Part shown: positions 14,262 to 27,724 of the stretch, in pieces
Numbering within the stretch: the stretch's first letter is position 1
How the letters are laid out: every line of letters begins with the position of its first letter
From: Epichloe hybrida
Taxonomy: Eukaryota; Ascomycota; Sordariomycetes; Hypocreales; Clavicipitaceae
Length of the DNA stretch: 63,148 nucleotides
Assembly: GCA_019022495.1 (NCBI GenBank)
Contig: JAFEKR010000094.1
Span: 1-63,148 of the forward strand
Reading direction: 5' to 3'
The notes under the pieces: generated by a model
Database searches by the model: none
What the model was told of the DNA's origin: nothing
What the model saw: the letters and a program-made list of their open reading frames with translations, nothing else
Translations under genes and position numbers: made by a program

Positions 14262-15412
14262 ATGGCATCGGCCTCAAGTAAAGTCGGTGGCGTCGCCGTC
14301 GCGATCCGCGTCATCGTCCCCGTTGCTCTCGGATCCGCCGGCTATGCCGCATACAAGGTCAATTGGCCCAAGGCGATACACGCCTTCGTGACTGGACCGG
14401 GGCGCACGTCGCGGATCTTGCTGTTGCTGTTCGTGGTCTTGAACTTGAAGAACGTGCCGTTTGCGTGGACCGTGAGTCTATTCCGGCCCCCTGTTGCGTG
14501 TGTGTGTGTAACAGCCTCGCGGCGGCGCAAGGTCAACAACTGACATTTCTCGTTGACCGAAAAAAAAATAAAAAAAAAATTTAGTATCGAGTCTTCTACG
14601 CCATCGTGTACCACAATGTACTCCGCAAATCACCAGACCTCACGCCCCGCGCGCTCTTCAAGCCCATGATTTCCGAGACGCGCGCGCCACTCCTCGAGAT
14701 CGACTACAACCTCCACAAGTCCAACTCGACCTACTTCACCGACCTGGACATTGCGCGAACCCATCTCGTGTCGTATCTCACTCGTCCCGCGATGCGCAAC
14801 CTCACACGCAATGCGAAGACGGGCCTCGTGCTCGACCCCGGGACCAACAAGCCAGCCAAGGGACCCATGGGCATCATGCTCGGCTCCGTGGCGTGCACCT
14901 TCAAGCGCGAGATCCGCGCCTACCGCGCCTACGAACTCTGGAGCAAAGTGCTCGCCTGGGACCGCAAGTGGCTCTACATGGTGACGCACTTCGTGCCCAA
15001 GGGCACTGCCAAGCCGGCAGAGTGGCTGGACCCGCGATTCGGCAGGGTGCGCACGAGAAGCGGGAAAGATGCCTCGGGAGGGTGGGAAAGCAAGATGCAC
15101 GCCACCGCCGTGAGCAAGTACGTCTTCAAGCTGGGGCGGCTCACGGTCCATCCCGCCATTGTGCTACAGGACTCGGGCTTGCTGCCCGAGCGGCCGGGCG
15201 GTTGGAGAAGCGGCGAGAACCAAGTCGGCGACGAGGCAGTCGATCTGGGCGAGGTGGACTTGTCCGCAGACGGGGCGTGGGATTGGAAGCGCGTCGAGGC
15301 CCAGAGGAGGAAAGGCATGCAGATTGCCGAGCATTTCCAGGCATTGGACGAGACGTCCGGCTTGTTTGACGGGGGCACGCACGGTGCTCTGGCAAAGGTT
15401 GGGCCGTGTTAA
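14262..15412 (+). CDS. THEM6-like thioesterase (hotdog-fold) membrane protein
   Basis: Exons 14262-14471 and 14585-15412 in phase 0 give 345 aa. Residues about 9-33 and 50-65 are hydrophobic and probably membrane-inserted. After the intron comes YRVFYAIVYHN, then LEIDYNLHKSNSTYFTDLDIAR, which matches the hotdog-fold core of THEM6/4-hydroxybenzoyl-CoA thioesterase-like proteins. The substrate is unknown; an acyl-CoA thioester would fit the fold. The acceptor is a plain ttag after an A-rich stretch, with no strong polypyrimidine tract. The C-terminal 100 residues are acidic and probably disordered. Fungal members are usually annotated only as thioesterase family, and I do not go further. Confidence 0.78.
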
Positions 15413-16073
15413 ATCCTGGGCTTTCATGCCATTCTGTTCAAGTTCGACTGAATCGGATTGAGCGCATGCATGGCAAGTCGATTTCGAGTTGGCTCCCGAG
15501 ACCGTCAGACCTTTTTTTTTTTTTTTTTTTGTTCCTTTGCTTACATCACATGACCTTCAAGACGGATAAGACTAGAATTATTAATTAAATCCAATAATGG
15601 ATGTCGACTCCCTTACCAATCCGCCCTTTCCCATCGTCATGTGACGTCTGTTTCTACCGAGTAAATATTCCCCTGTTATAGATACGCCGCAGCCGCCGCA
15701 TCAAGGGCCCATCCACCCCGTCCCTATCACAGCCTTCCTGGCGGCTGACGTGCTCGTGCTCGCGCTCGCGCTCGGCGTCGACGCAGCTGTGATGTCGTTC
15801 CATTCTCAGTTCAGATGCCATGTTCGTCCCATGTCATGGGGGAACATACCCGTCAAGTTCTGCAGAGTACAGCCCGCTTCCACGCCCCACGGCGACAACC
15901 GCCTGGATGATGGGCTCGATATTGTGGCAATGGCACAGCAGGGAGCACTCGGGGCGTGGAAAGGGGGGGGGGTTGAGTTTCTGCAGATCCCCTAGCGAAA
16001 TGGCAGTGGTTGTGGCGGCGAGGAGGATGGAGAGACGGGCAGAAGTCAATGCCACGGAGCACCACCAGACGAA

Positions 16074-16108
<35 letters not shown>

Positions 16109-16621
16109 CGTGGTAAAAACACATGGCTCATGTCATGCCACTTCACGCCCCCTAGCTCCATGTAAAACGGCGCACTGATCCGGAAATTCAAGTGGATGGT
16201 GCGACGGACGCGCGCGACGCGGTCCTGGAACCCGTTTCCTCCGTCTCCGTCTCCATCGAAATCAAACTACCGCTTGCATCTCATCGTGCCAGCCGCAACG
16301 TTGCCCACGCGGGCAATCGTCTCGACCGTCTGTGCATCCATTTCGGCCTTGTTAGCGACGAAATTGAACGTGCAACGTGACCGGTTGTTTATATGATTGG
16401 CTATTTCGTCTGCTTCTGTGAGCATGCACAGTGCGAGGGGGGACATCACGACCATTGGTGCATGTTCTTTTCACCATTATTTGGTAACGGGCTCGATAGC
16501 ATGGCTCGATGGGATGCAATTCAGCATGGTCAACGTCCCTTCAAAAAAAAAAAAGGGGGGGGGGATTTCTTCATGCCTAAAATATCATTACTTCTCATGT
16601 ACATCAATAAGTCGTCACAGC
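15413..16621. other. Convergent intergenic region with long T-runs
   Basis: 1.2 kb between two convergent genes. It contains a T19 run (15512-15530) and a T32 run (16077-16108), plus A/G homopolymers near 16543-16563. No gene was recognised. Confidence 0.6.
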
Positions 16622-19054
16622 TCAGTTGACGGCCATCTGCAGGTGCCGAGCCTTCCACTGCTCATCATGGTGGATAGGCTTCTTGTCCACCGACTCGGAT
16701 AGTCTCACAGGGAGGCGACGATTATGGATGGGAGCGGCAGCGGCACTTCTACGGCCAGGCTTGGACCCGGCAATGCCACCTGCGGCACACTTGGCTCCGT
16801 TAAAGGCCGAGTTGGCGGCCGCCTTCCACACCTCCGTCACATCAGAGATCATGGGAGCAGTCCAGTACAGCCGGCAGTCGGCGGCCTCATAGACAAACTG
16901 CGCAGGGACCCCATCGTTGACGTTGTCTCGGAGAATTAAGTCACGGACGTTGACGACCGAAGCAACAGATCGCTCCATGGGCAAAGTGGTGTATCGTGCG
17001 AACTCGGCCTTGATCTTGGTGTCGTTGGTCCATGTGCCCACGTCGCGGTGGTACATGTACACGTCTCGGAAGCCCCAAACTTGAGCGCCCTTGACACCCC
17101 CAACAGCCTGAATGGGGCCCTTCTTGGGACGGCCGCCCATGGACACTGACTTGACGCCACCCAAGAGACGAAGGAACTCTGATGTCATGGCGCACGTGGA
17201 TGAGCAGGCGCCATCAAGCAGCATGATGATATCCTCGGGCTTGAAGCACTGGTCGAGGTTGGTGCGAGGGCCATATCCGGAAATATGGATGCCAATACCA
17301 AAAGTCTTGTTGATGGTCGTCAGGGGGTCGCTGACATTCCATCGCATCAAAGCCGTGTATTCGGTGTTCTTGTAAACGCGGGGAGCGAACTTGTCCGCAA
17401 ACGTGGCGAAGTTCTCGTCGGTGAGATTCAGGTCATAGCGGTAATTCCCCACGGACATATATGCCTGAAGCAGATCATGATCCGTCTCGGTGGCCGGATT
17501 GACATTCTTGACAGCATCAGAGACGACGCGTGCCAGACTGGCAAAGCTCTTGCTCTGCTTCCAGCGGGAGTTTCCGTCCTGCACGGTCTTGGGGAACAGT
17601 TGCCGGAAGAAGTCGTAGCCAAGCAAGATGTAGCCGCCGGGGTTGTTCTGGAAGTCGATGACGAGCTTCTTCTTGCCGGCAGCACTGGCCTCGCGCAAAA
17701 AGTCGCTGGTCACGGCCTGAAACTCGGCAAAGCTTTTGGGAGCGAATGACGTTAGTGCAATGACAGCGACATGATTGAGACCTTCGCCGCTCAGATAGTA
17801 GCCAGTGATGGTACCGTCCTGGGTGGCAATGACAGGCTTGGGATAGCCGATGAGAGATGAGTTGGCAGCAGCGGGATTGGGGACGGCGGCGGTAGTGGCG
17901 TTCATAGGTACCGGCGAGCAGAACTTCTTGTACATGGTAGGTCCATCTACAACATCGGTCATATTGCCCACCACCTCGGCCAAGTTCTCAAGTTCCACAG
18001 TGGTGCCATTGGCAAAGGTCAGGGAGGTGGTCGGGCCATGGTAGAACACAGAACTTCGGCCTCCAGCAACAAAGTTCCCCCGCTCATTGTTGGCAGCAGT
18101 TGACTTGGACCAGAACATGCTGTTGTAAGAGGCATCCGCATCCTGAAGAAAACTGGCAGAGTTGGCGATACCCTCGACATACTTGGCAGCGTCGATACCG
18201 TTGATCCTGGTGATGGCCTGCGCGGTCTTGGGGTTGGCAACAACATGCTCTGTTTCACCATCCCGTGATTAGCATCTCTGTGTGTCTGGTGAGGTGAGGT
18301 GCATGATGCCAAGAATCTTTTGTCTTTGGGCAAAAACGAACTCACCTTGCAGCTTGATGACTGGCAAAGATGTACCGTCCTCACTGATGGAAACGATGGG
18401 CAACGGCTGACGCGTCCAGCTGAAGGCTCTGGACAGCAAGTCGAGATACACGACAAAGTGACCGTCGTGGGCAGGCGCCCAAACCTCCTTGTACAAGTCG
18501 GTCTGGAAGTCGTACTCGCCCGCGTATTTGCCAGACTGCAGATTTGACTTGACCTTGGCGAGGTTGCCGAAGATGTCGAATCCGGGATAAAAGTAGTCCT
18601 TGGGAGGATCCTTCTTGTATGCGGCATCACTCTGCCACTCGAGATATGGCTCAATGGCATCGATCAACTGGATTGCCTCGTCTCTGCCGAGGGGAACGGT
18701 TTTGAGACACTCGTGCGCAAGAGCGGCAGCCACAGTGGGGTGGCCTGTTGCATGGCGAGGACCATGAACGAAATTAGCCAACTTTGTTACAAGATTAGAG
18801 CGAGCGAAAACAATCGAGTACAGCTCACTCTCACCTGTCGTCGTCTTCTTCTTCTTCTGCTCCGCCCATGACGCGCTGATCCGGGCACATGGGTGAGCAG
18901 TGGCACTCCCCGGACGTCGGGGTGTTCGGGTTGCCGGCAGGCAATTGTCTGCATCGCAGCTGCCGAGGGCGTCGGGGACGTCGGGGGCGGCAGAGGCTGT
19001 CTCGGCAGCGCAGGCGAGCAAAGCCGCCATGGCGACGATGGTGTTGGTCCTCAT
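16622..19054 (-). CDS. Secreted peptidase S41 family protein (ustP/CPAF-like)
   Basis: Predicted secreted serine peptidase of the tail-specific-protease (S41) superfamily, fungal branch that includes ustP of the ustiloxin cluster. Exons 19054-18835, 18744-18346 and 18249-16622 encode 748 aa. ATG at 19054 is chosen because it begins a good signal peptide (hydrophobic core AMAALLACAA, cut near ASA); an earlier in-frame ATG at 19159 would hide it. The strand-turn motif IDFQNNPGGY is at about residues 404-413 and the catalytic-serine region DGACSSTCA at about 552-560. Several N-X-S/T sites fit secretion. A lysine run (about 67-70) lies at the exon 1 end. No other ustiloxin-type genes (precursor, DUF3328 oxidases) flank it, so a role in a peptide cluster is not supported here. 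Confidence 0.87.
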
Positions 19055-21987
19055 CTTGAGGTGGAGATTGTTGATTGTCTCTGGCCCATAACCCATCAAG
19101 ATCAAGGCCGAAGAGGGGGATGGGAGGACAACGGCTTCCGTACTTATGGAAATCGTCATCCAAGCTCATTCATCTCCTTGGGGTCGCCGGCCCGGCAAGG
19201 CCTCGCACCCGGCCAACTAGAATTTCCCCAAAGGAGTTCTTCCATTCGTTCACGATGTCCAGGGGGTCCAGGGTCCAGGGGGTCCAGGGGGCAGCGCGAG
19301 ATGATGTCTGTGACCTCTTTTTAGGCCGCTCCAGGGGAATCTGGTGCATGTCCTCCATGCGCCAGAGCCTCTGTACATACGTAGGTTTGTAAAATAAATT
19401 CAGGGGGTGCATTGCAGGCTGAAGTGCGCAGTCTCTGGCCTTATCCATGTCATGTATCAAGTACCGAGGTCCAGAATCAATTCTTCCGCTTGTCCATGTT
19501 TTCGTTGAAAATCGTGTCTTGGTGTCACAGTCACTGGCGAGCTGGGGCAGCTGTCAACGTCTGGTGTGCCACGATGGGAGGCGAGTGCCAGCTGTCACCC
19601 CATCTTGCACCTGTTTGACCTGGTAAATCATTTCGTCTCTCCAAATACGGGATGCAACGAGAATAGCTTCGAGGGATTCGTTGGGGGTTCTTTTTTTCTT
19701 GCTGCCTGCCAGTTCAGTTTGCGATGACCTCTTCAAGCATACTTTGTCATGTCAAACACCCACACACCGGCTAATCTCAGAGCAGCGCTCCTACTCAGAC
19801 CTACGTGATACGGAGTACCGTGGAGCCATGACCAGATTCTGCGACAAGTCGTGCGATAATCCTGACATTCAGCTCTCAATGGACGACAAAACCGCCGCTC
19901 AGGCTCCCATTCCGTAAAAGAAGCCTTAACCGTTGTCGAGAATATCCGATGTCATCTGCATGTCCTTCCCGTCACCCGCAGGAAACAACACCCAGTAACT
20001 CTACTTGGAGGGTTATACAACAGTTATTTGCTTCCAACTGAACAATACATGACAAGATCAGCCGCATTCCAGCACTGTGGCGGGCTGGCCTTCTCGTTCT
20101 GGACTCGGACGACAGCACAATGCCCTAAGAATCTCAGTGACACTGAAAAAGAACCCCAGATGGCAGAGTATGCACCCTATGCAACGAGGTGTATTTTGCG
20201 CGCATTTTCCTTCATGCTGCCAGTATTAAAACATGGCCTTTTCATCAGCTTACAGCCGCGTGGCGCTGGAGAGTCTTTCATTGAGTATGCGCAGTGAGTG
20301 GTCCGACGTGCGAAGGAATCATTTTGAAGTCGTTTAAAAGAAAAGAAATAAATAAATAAAAAGGGTTAGGCAGCTAACACGCCCTGCTCTAAGACAGGGC
20401 AGAAGTCATATCCAGCTCTCACGCCAGCGAGGCATGTCTTTCTTGTTCACGGAGTGAATACACACGGCAATTTTTCACTTGATCGATCCTTGGTCTGTCA
20501 TCGATGCAAGGTGGTTCTTCACCCACATAAGCCAGGTTCTGCATCAAACATTCCACCTGGGTATGTCCTATATCGAGGTACGGGATGCCCAGCGAGAACA
20601 CAAGAATCCCGGTTCATGAAGGAGTTGTGCGTCTGTCTTTGCCTGCTTTACTGCGAAGCCTCCGTTCGAAACTTTGGCCTTTAGATTGTTGACCCTAATT
20701 TGACCCAAAGGATTTGGGTCGTTCAACCGACCAAGTCGTGGCGGACATTGGCTGATGCGTACACGTCCGCAAGTCACTGTCAACGAACACGGACCCAAGC
20801 CCATCAGCCACGACATCATGTTGGGCCATCACGTCCTTCTAATACATCACAGATCAAACGTAGGCTCGCGGGACGGTCCCCAAGTGCACATTTTAGATCA
20901 CCGGGGGACGCTGAGATGTACATAGGCCAAGTTTGTCATATGTAAATCTGACCAAAAATTAGCCCTCAACACCCTCCAGAGCTTGTCATTTATAGGGCGC
21001 CGTCACATACAGTCTCGCCAATACCATGACACTAGGATCATCCCGGTCTGCTTCTTAATGATTTGCTCCAATCACGATAGAATGCTGACCCACGCGCATG
21101 ATAGACGAGTGCCGGCGACTCCAAAAGCGACAGCTCTAAAAAATTGCCGCATGTACGGAGTAGATGAAGTCTTTGAGCACGGAGATGACAGCGCGAACTT
21201 CAAAGTCCATGGCGGCAAGTTACGTGCGTGCGCCATGACGCGAACGGATTTCAGTCAAGATGGAATTTGTCCCGCGGCACCGCAACGAATTCTTGAGGTT
21301 GCATTTTATGACGTTGAAGGGAGTAGACAGTAGACTGGTTTTGAAAATCGCCAGTCTACCTTCAAGACGACCAGTGTCATGTCATTCAAGGTCAATAGCC
21401 GCGAGGCAGAGATGGCGACGCTGGGAGGCGAGTTGTGGCCACGGACGGCGTCTCGGAGTATCACCTCGGAAGACATGTAGTTCATCTCATGTCTTGATGG
21501 GGAATCCCTCGGGATGAACAAGGATCGAGCTCGGACGACGGAGAACGTCGGCGTCGCACCAATCGCTTTGTTTGGAACTTTCATTTGGCCGAGGCATCAT
21601 CGTACTCTCAGCAGCGAGTAAATCATCAAAATGGGAAGTGAGCCGAGACTCGAACGATGGGAGGCCCAAACAGGTTAGTTCAGCGACCCTTGAATGCTAC
21701 GCCATCATTTGCGCCGCGATGCCGACGTGTCTTGACATAATTTTGTAGACGTTTTGTCCGCTATAAATACCAAACCCCGGCAGCCCGCTTGACGCATGTC
21801 ACCCGACGGTATCATGAGGAACGGTTGATATCACATACAGCTACCGAACTATTTCTCATCGTCTTCCTCTCAATGCAATTTACCGACCGGCGCATTTTCT
21901 GACACCCACAGCGGCTGCTTTTCTCACCAATTCTTACGTACGCCAACAGACAGAAACTTGCTCCATCCTTCATCCGTCCTCGTCACC
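19055..21987. other. Intergenic region, 2.9 kb
   Basis: Divergent region between the S41 peptidase and the next regulator. No coding sequence was recognised on either strand. It contains a small GGGTCCA tandem near 19259-19292 and TACGGAGTA motifs at 19809-19817 and 21154-21162. Confidence 0.55.
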
Positions 21988-24206
21988 ATGTCACCAAGCG
22001 GCGTCTCTTCGAAGCAGGGATCGACGAAGCCGGCCAAGCGGGGATCTGCCTGCCATTCCTGCGTGGAAGCCAGGTCGAAATGCACGCAATCATACAGTGT
22101 TATTGAAGAACAAGGGCGGAAATGCGCAAGGTTCGTTCATTCTTCCTCCAGTCGGTCTTCTGAATTCTCCAGCACTGTATATTTTAGGAAGATGCAGAAC
22201 TCTGCAGCACGCGAAAGGAAAGGAAGGCTAAGATAAATTTAATCGCCAGATGTGAAAGACTACGCCTGACGTGCCAGCCAGCCGGTCGACGACCGCGAAG
22301 AAGACGCCATGATACCATGTGAGCGACGAATACCTCGCACAGAACCGCTGCCAGAAGCGGTGGTGGAGATAGTTAACTGACCATCTTTTGCACGCACACA
22401 GGCGCAATGTTCAGAGCAAAGTCGACGAACTAGTCGAGCGTCTGACGGCCTCTAGGGAACTACCTGCGACGAACAGTTCCGCCGAAACCACGATTCCCCG
22501 ACTACACCAACAAGATGAAGACCAAATGAAGACTTATACGAGCGCCAGCACCGACTCGAATCCTCCCAGTCCCCCATCTCCAACAGTTTCCAACGCGCAT
22601 AACCGCGCGAAGTTGTCAGATTGTGCCTGCCAGCCCAGCAGAAGCGTCCCATCGCCACCACAGTCCGACGAAACGCTCCTCGCCATTTTCCGAAACGAGC
22701 TCCAGCCCGTGTATCCGTTCGTCGTCATCGGTCCCCACGAGACGGCAGCCCACTTGAACGTTTCGAAACCATTCCTAATGGCAGCGGTCCGAATAGCATC
22801 CTCGCTCCGGAACCTACAGTACATGAGAGCACAAATGGCCTCCTTGATGGGACAACTCATCAAAACTCTGCTCCCCCAGTCCGTGAAGTCAATCGACGTC
22901 CTGCAGGGAATCCTCATCATGGCAGGCTGGCACCACCACCACCAGCACCGCCACCACTGCACGATGCACTCACGGCTCAGCGATCTCATTGCCGTGGCAG
23001 AGAATCTCATCAGCGAAATCGGATCAAGCAGTCCCCCCCCCAGCGTACCTGATCGAGCCTGGGAACAGAAGCGTGCCGCAATGGGAGTTTGGCTATTATC
23101 ATCCGTGTAAGACAATATGTTGCCGCCCAGTCAGCTTGACCCCTCTCTGCATCCTCGCCGTTACTAATCTCTGTGTTGAAAACATAGCATGTCCACCATC
23201 CATCACAACTCGCCGCCCATGACGTTCACGCCGCACATGGAGCAATGGCTAGAGGGGCTACGCATCGCCGGAGACGCACCAACAGACAGGACACTTGTTT
23301 TTCTCGTCAAGATTCAACGCTTGACAGGAAGAATTTGCGCCTTTAATCCCGCAAACCACTGGCTCGAGGACCCTACAGAACTGCAAGAACTGCAATCCGA
23401 GCTCGACGGCATTCAGAATGAGCTACCCGATGACATGAAGTCAGATTGTACGTACCCACAAGCCTGATACCAACTTGCCCCCCCGCCCCTCTCTCTCTTC
23501 CTCTCAAAGCACTCGTCTCATCTTCACCAACGCAGGCATCATCCAGACATACCTCACAACAGCCCGGCTGCACCTATACCAGCCCCCTATCCTCAACGCC
23601 AGGCTCGCCGCGTCCCTATCCCAAGCCATATCGTGCTACTCCGTGCAGGGCCTCCTCGCCCTCAACAAGCTCGATGCCTCGCGCGATGCCCTCGAGGCGT
23701 GGCTCAAAACATGGTTCACCATTCCGATAGAGAGCCTAGATCGCCAGAATTGCCTCTTGGCCGCGCATTTCGCCCAGGCGCTCACCATGATTTGTAGATG
23801 GGCAGGACTGACATCCTCAATGGGCATCGAGCACTGCATCGCGCCCCTGCTGTACAACAATGCCATTGATGAGGACGACCTGCCGCGGGACATGGAGGCA
23901 CGGCAATATAGCCCGCTCTACGGAGCGGATAGAACAGCACAGGATCACGGCGGTGCCGCCGACAGACCGACATTTGGCCTCAGCGTTCCGAGCATACTAT
24001 CTGCATTGTGCAACCAGTTCGAGCGAGCCAGTCGGATGCATCGATTTGTCAGCTCTGGGAGTAGGGACCACGACATCTGGGGGCTTGCCATCGCCAAGGT
24101 CCGCACTGCGCGTTTGAAGCTCCAGCAGCGAGAGGATGATCTGCGACAGCACAGGCAGCTGCTCACAGGGAGAGAAGCTGTCGAACCACGGCTCCGGCTA
24201 CGTTGA
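21988..24206 (+). CDS. Zn(II)2Cys6 transcription factor
   Basis: Fungal-specific binuclear-zinc regulator. Exons 21988-22130, 22250-22318, 22402-23106, 23188-23447 and 23536-24206 give 615 aa. The zinc cluster is C22-x2-C25-x6-C32-x13-C46-x2-C49-x6-C56 and is split by the first intron between C46 and C49, so splicing is needed for a functional DNA-binding domain. It is followed by the basic linker RRPRRRRHD and a short coiled-coil start (KVDELVERL). The third exon begins the fungal_trans-like middle region (ELQPVYPFVVI). A HHHHQHRHH histidine stretch lies near the end of the third exon. The regulated pathway is unknown; the neighbours (a permease 3.5 kb downstream, a peptidase upstream) do not point to one. 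Confidence 0.88.
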
Positions 24207-27200
24207 GCAGGACGAGCCCCCTTCCACCAAACTACCAGCCTGCCAGTCTGCGCCGAACATGGACCCCGTCTCCAGATGTGCATACATTTGTGCATGAGGA
24301 TACTGTACTTCCAGACCACTTGGACGGATTCTACACGGATGCATTCGAGTCGTGCTAGTTGGCTCGGGCCGTTCTTGGGATCACTAATCCTGTTCCTCTT
24401 GTGTCTCTGCCAGGAGATTCGATTCTCCATGAAACAGAAACAGCGCCAGCAGGCCAATCTAGTTTCGTCATTCCTTCTGCAAGCCGGTAATGATAGTGCT
24501 GATGAGGGGCAATAGGAGCAAGCCAAGGTGCTGCTGCCAAGTTGGAACCGTGACGCCGAGGACCGATAACAGCCGCCGGTGACGGCCCCTCGCTTCCGCT
24601 ACGCGGCGGAGGGCGGTGTGGGACATCAGAACGACAATCCGATCCTTGCGGTCCATGCGAGTCACGAAGTTGCGCACGTTCGTACGGGACAAGTTTTCCA
24701 TCATATCATCCTTTTGCTATGCCGCTGCTCAGCGGCTGAGGCCTGCATAATTCAGCCAACACTCCGTAGAGGATGTGGGCAAGGAGTCTTGTTTGATGAT
24801 GTCTTGTTGGTCATTAAATTGGCTGCCTGGAGCGGTGGTCGCACTTGCCCGAAAAAAAAAAAAATTTTTAGTCAATGCGACGCACGCGAGAAATTTTCAC
24901 ACACTGCAGACAGACTGAAAGAGTCAGCGGACTGGGCTTATCGCACAGTGTCGCACTATATGGGTCTTTCCTTCGCAAGCTGTTAGCAGTGACGTCATGG
25001 TGCCCGCGATGATGGATCAAAGGGTCGAGGTACCCGCTAGCTAGGCAGCGGCGCTTTTTTGGCCATCACCCACGTTTGTTCACTCCGTTTTGGGGCGCTT
25101 TTTTCATCTACGGATTAAATTTAAGTCGTTGAATCGTATCAATGCAGACATAGACGCTCATATGGCCACTAGTCGGACAATCCGCGCAACAATCAAGAAC
25201 TGTGAGCACTTTGGTCGAGAAAAATCAATTCGATCAAGACCCCTGTCAGTCCGCTGTGAGAGAAGAGCCGGTGTTTCATTTTTTTTGGGCCACGGCGACA
25301 AGTTTTTGACTTTTGAAGGCTCTCAGGTTTCAAGGTCGCGCTCACGGAAAAACTTTGTGCGCAAGGTGGATCACGCCTGCCAATGAGGCGCCCAGATGAT
25401 GATGTACATGTACTTTCTACATGCTCGAGTATTTGCCGAATACCCGCCGCGTTATGTACGGAGCGGAGTGGTGGATTGTAGTCCGTACATGCTTCGCTCA
25501 ACTCATCAACGAGCGAGTCCCTCTGTTTTGAAATTATGTATTGCGCCGACTTGTGTGGTGCCACCGTCTCGTCATTTTTCACTAGTCAGTCAGCGCACAT
25601 CGCTGGGTATTGCTCTGTACTCTGTATCTCCATTATTATGATAAACTGTATTAGTGTCATTTGGTTCCTCAGCCTCTGCGAGTCCGTCGTGGTGGATCGA
25701 TCCCCTCGAAAGAGCCTCACTGTTCGGAGGTGTCAGATGCACCACCGAGATTTGATGCGGTGGTGACGTTTTTGTGCCAGGTAGCAGGTCGCCGCCAGGT
25801 GTGGTTTGTTTGCTGGCAGCTGAGCGCGATTTTCTGTCAGTCCAACATCCACTATTTTTTTCCACGCTAGAACAAGAGAAGGATCGACCATGGAGGAGGG
25901 GTCATTGAGCGGTGTTGGGACTTGTTCAAATTCATTCATCGTACGGAGTACGGAGTACTTGTACAAGAAATGGGTAAAATTCTTCGTGTGGAGTCAGTCC
26001 TACATATTTATAAAGGACCCGACATTCTGCTCAATGATGACGATGCCAATGTGGCAGACCCTGGTTCAGGCCCTGGTTCAGGGACCTTGCTCGTGGGGAA
26101 GGAACTGGCAATCTCTCAATCACCGGTGGGTGTGGCCTTCCTCGCCATGCTCAATGTGTGCCATTGCACGAACTCCCCAGTCCAGTCTCGTGCCATGAAT
26201 ACACATACATATGTAGTTACTAGTCAGCCACTGGGCTGGAATAATTGCACTGAAAGTCACCTGGAATTCTAACAACAATGTCTTGTGATCAACGACGACG
26301 CCTTCCGTACAAAACGGAGGCGTTGCCAACGGGTGTGCCGACGGCGAACTGTCCCTGATAAGGCAAGCCCGAGAGCAAAACGCAGGCGGGTGGCGGCCGC
26401 TGAATCTCACTGTACCCGTTGAAAGCCTCGGTGTTGGCCTCCGCTCCATAATACAGTCTGTCAAACTTTGCCACAAAATTCTGTCACGTGCGGATAAAGG
26501 TGGCGGCGCTGACTGCACGCTCCCTTTGTATCCACGTTCATTATTGGGGTTCATTTGTTGTTGGCAGAGACTACTTTTAGTGACCGCGGATGCGATTCAA
26601 ACCTGCCGCGCGCGTGGTGGCTCAGTCTGGTCAACCAACAAGCCGTCTGTCGGTCTATGTAGTGAGTTGGCGTGGTGCGTGGTGGTGCGTGGTGGTGCGC
26701 GGCGGTGCGAGGTGCAGCAGCCGCACGAGGGGCACAGTGAACACAGTGGGCACAGTGCCACTGTCGTACCTAGAAGCAAGCGATCCCACAATAGAGCTTG
26801 TCGTGGACGGGACGATAAGCGGCCGCAGGGACTGATCCAGGTGCTCGCTCGCAGCGGCAGGGGAACCTTGTTGGAGGTGAGGACATTATCATTATCAGTC
26901 GTCAGGCGAGACGGCAGATGTGCATATGTATCAGCCTGATTATGGTCAAATTTAGCAAAGCCAGCAGATTATCGATTTTTACCAGAACAGAACTGTTCGT
27001 TCGTGCAGGGCCAGACCAACCGTGCATTATGTACATATGTCTGCGCCCCCAAGCCCCAAGCCCCGAGCCCCAGCCCCAAGCCCACCCGCCCACTTCCAAT
27101 TTGGCTTTACTGCTGGGCACCCCCCCCCCCGGGCCCAACAAATGAGAAGACAGTGCGGCAACCACAAACCAAAAACGCCAAGCTCAGCCCAGCCAGCCCT

Positions 27201-27724
27201 GGTTCCGCTCCGAATTATGCGCGGGCAAATCAAGACATGCGACTTGCTCCAGCTCCACATTGCCGTCCACCTGCTCACATCTTACACCGATTGACAATTG
27301 CGTTTCTGTTTTCCCTAATCCCTACTAAACCTCTGGTCTCTGGTATCTGGTCTGGATTCTGGATTCTGGATTCTCCTCGCTTCCTTGCGTTGTTCGTTGG
27401 CCGAGTATATACATCCTGACCTGCCCCGTCCCCTGCTCGCCCGTCCGCTTTCCCCCCCCCTCTCTCACCTATCTTCTGATCCTTCGCTTCCTTTTATCCC
27501 GATTCATCACGCTTACGTCTTCATTGAGTGAACGTGCTCTGAGTCTGAGATAATTGACCCTCGACTTACTCTCGAGAACCGACCCCCACTACTGGGCTCG
27601 TTGCTCCATCATCCGCCGGCCTCGTTGCGCTCAATTGCGCGTATGCGACTCTTGTCCAGAAGCGAATTTTTATAGCCACAAGACGAAAAACTCGCGACCA
27701 TCGCCATCATTTTGACTGCTCACC
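24207..27724. other. Intergenic region, 3.5 kb, with permease promoter at its right end
   Basis: No convincing gene. It contains a doubled TACGGAGTACGGAGTA motif (25942-25957), imperfect GTGGTGC repeats (about 26670-26710), CCCCAAG-like repeats (about 27047-27083), and a pyrimidine-rich stretch (about 27420-27530) of the kind found in fungal core promoters and 5' UTRs just upstream of the permease ATG. Confidence 0.5.

Noticed and set aside
16622..19054. Ustiloxin-type RiPP biosynthetic cluster around the S41 peptidase
   Set aside because: No precursor peptide with KEX repeats, no DUF3328 oxidases and no tyrosinase are seen in the flanking 10 kb.
21630..21690. Possible tRNA gene (TTCGAGTC on the minus strand)
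   Set aside because: The T-stem does not pair and no acceptor stem or A box is found.
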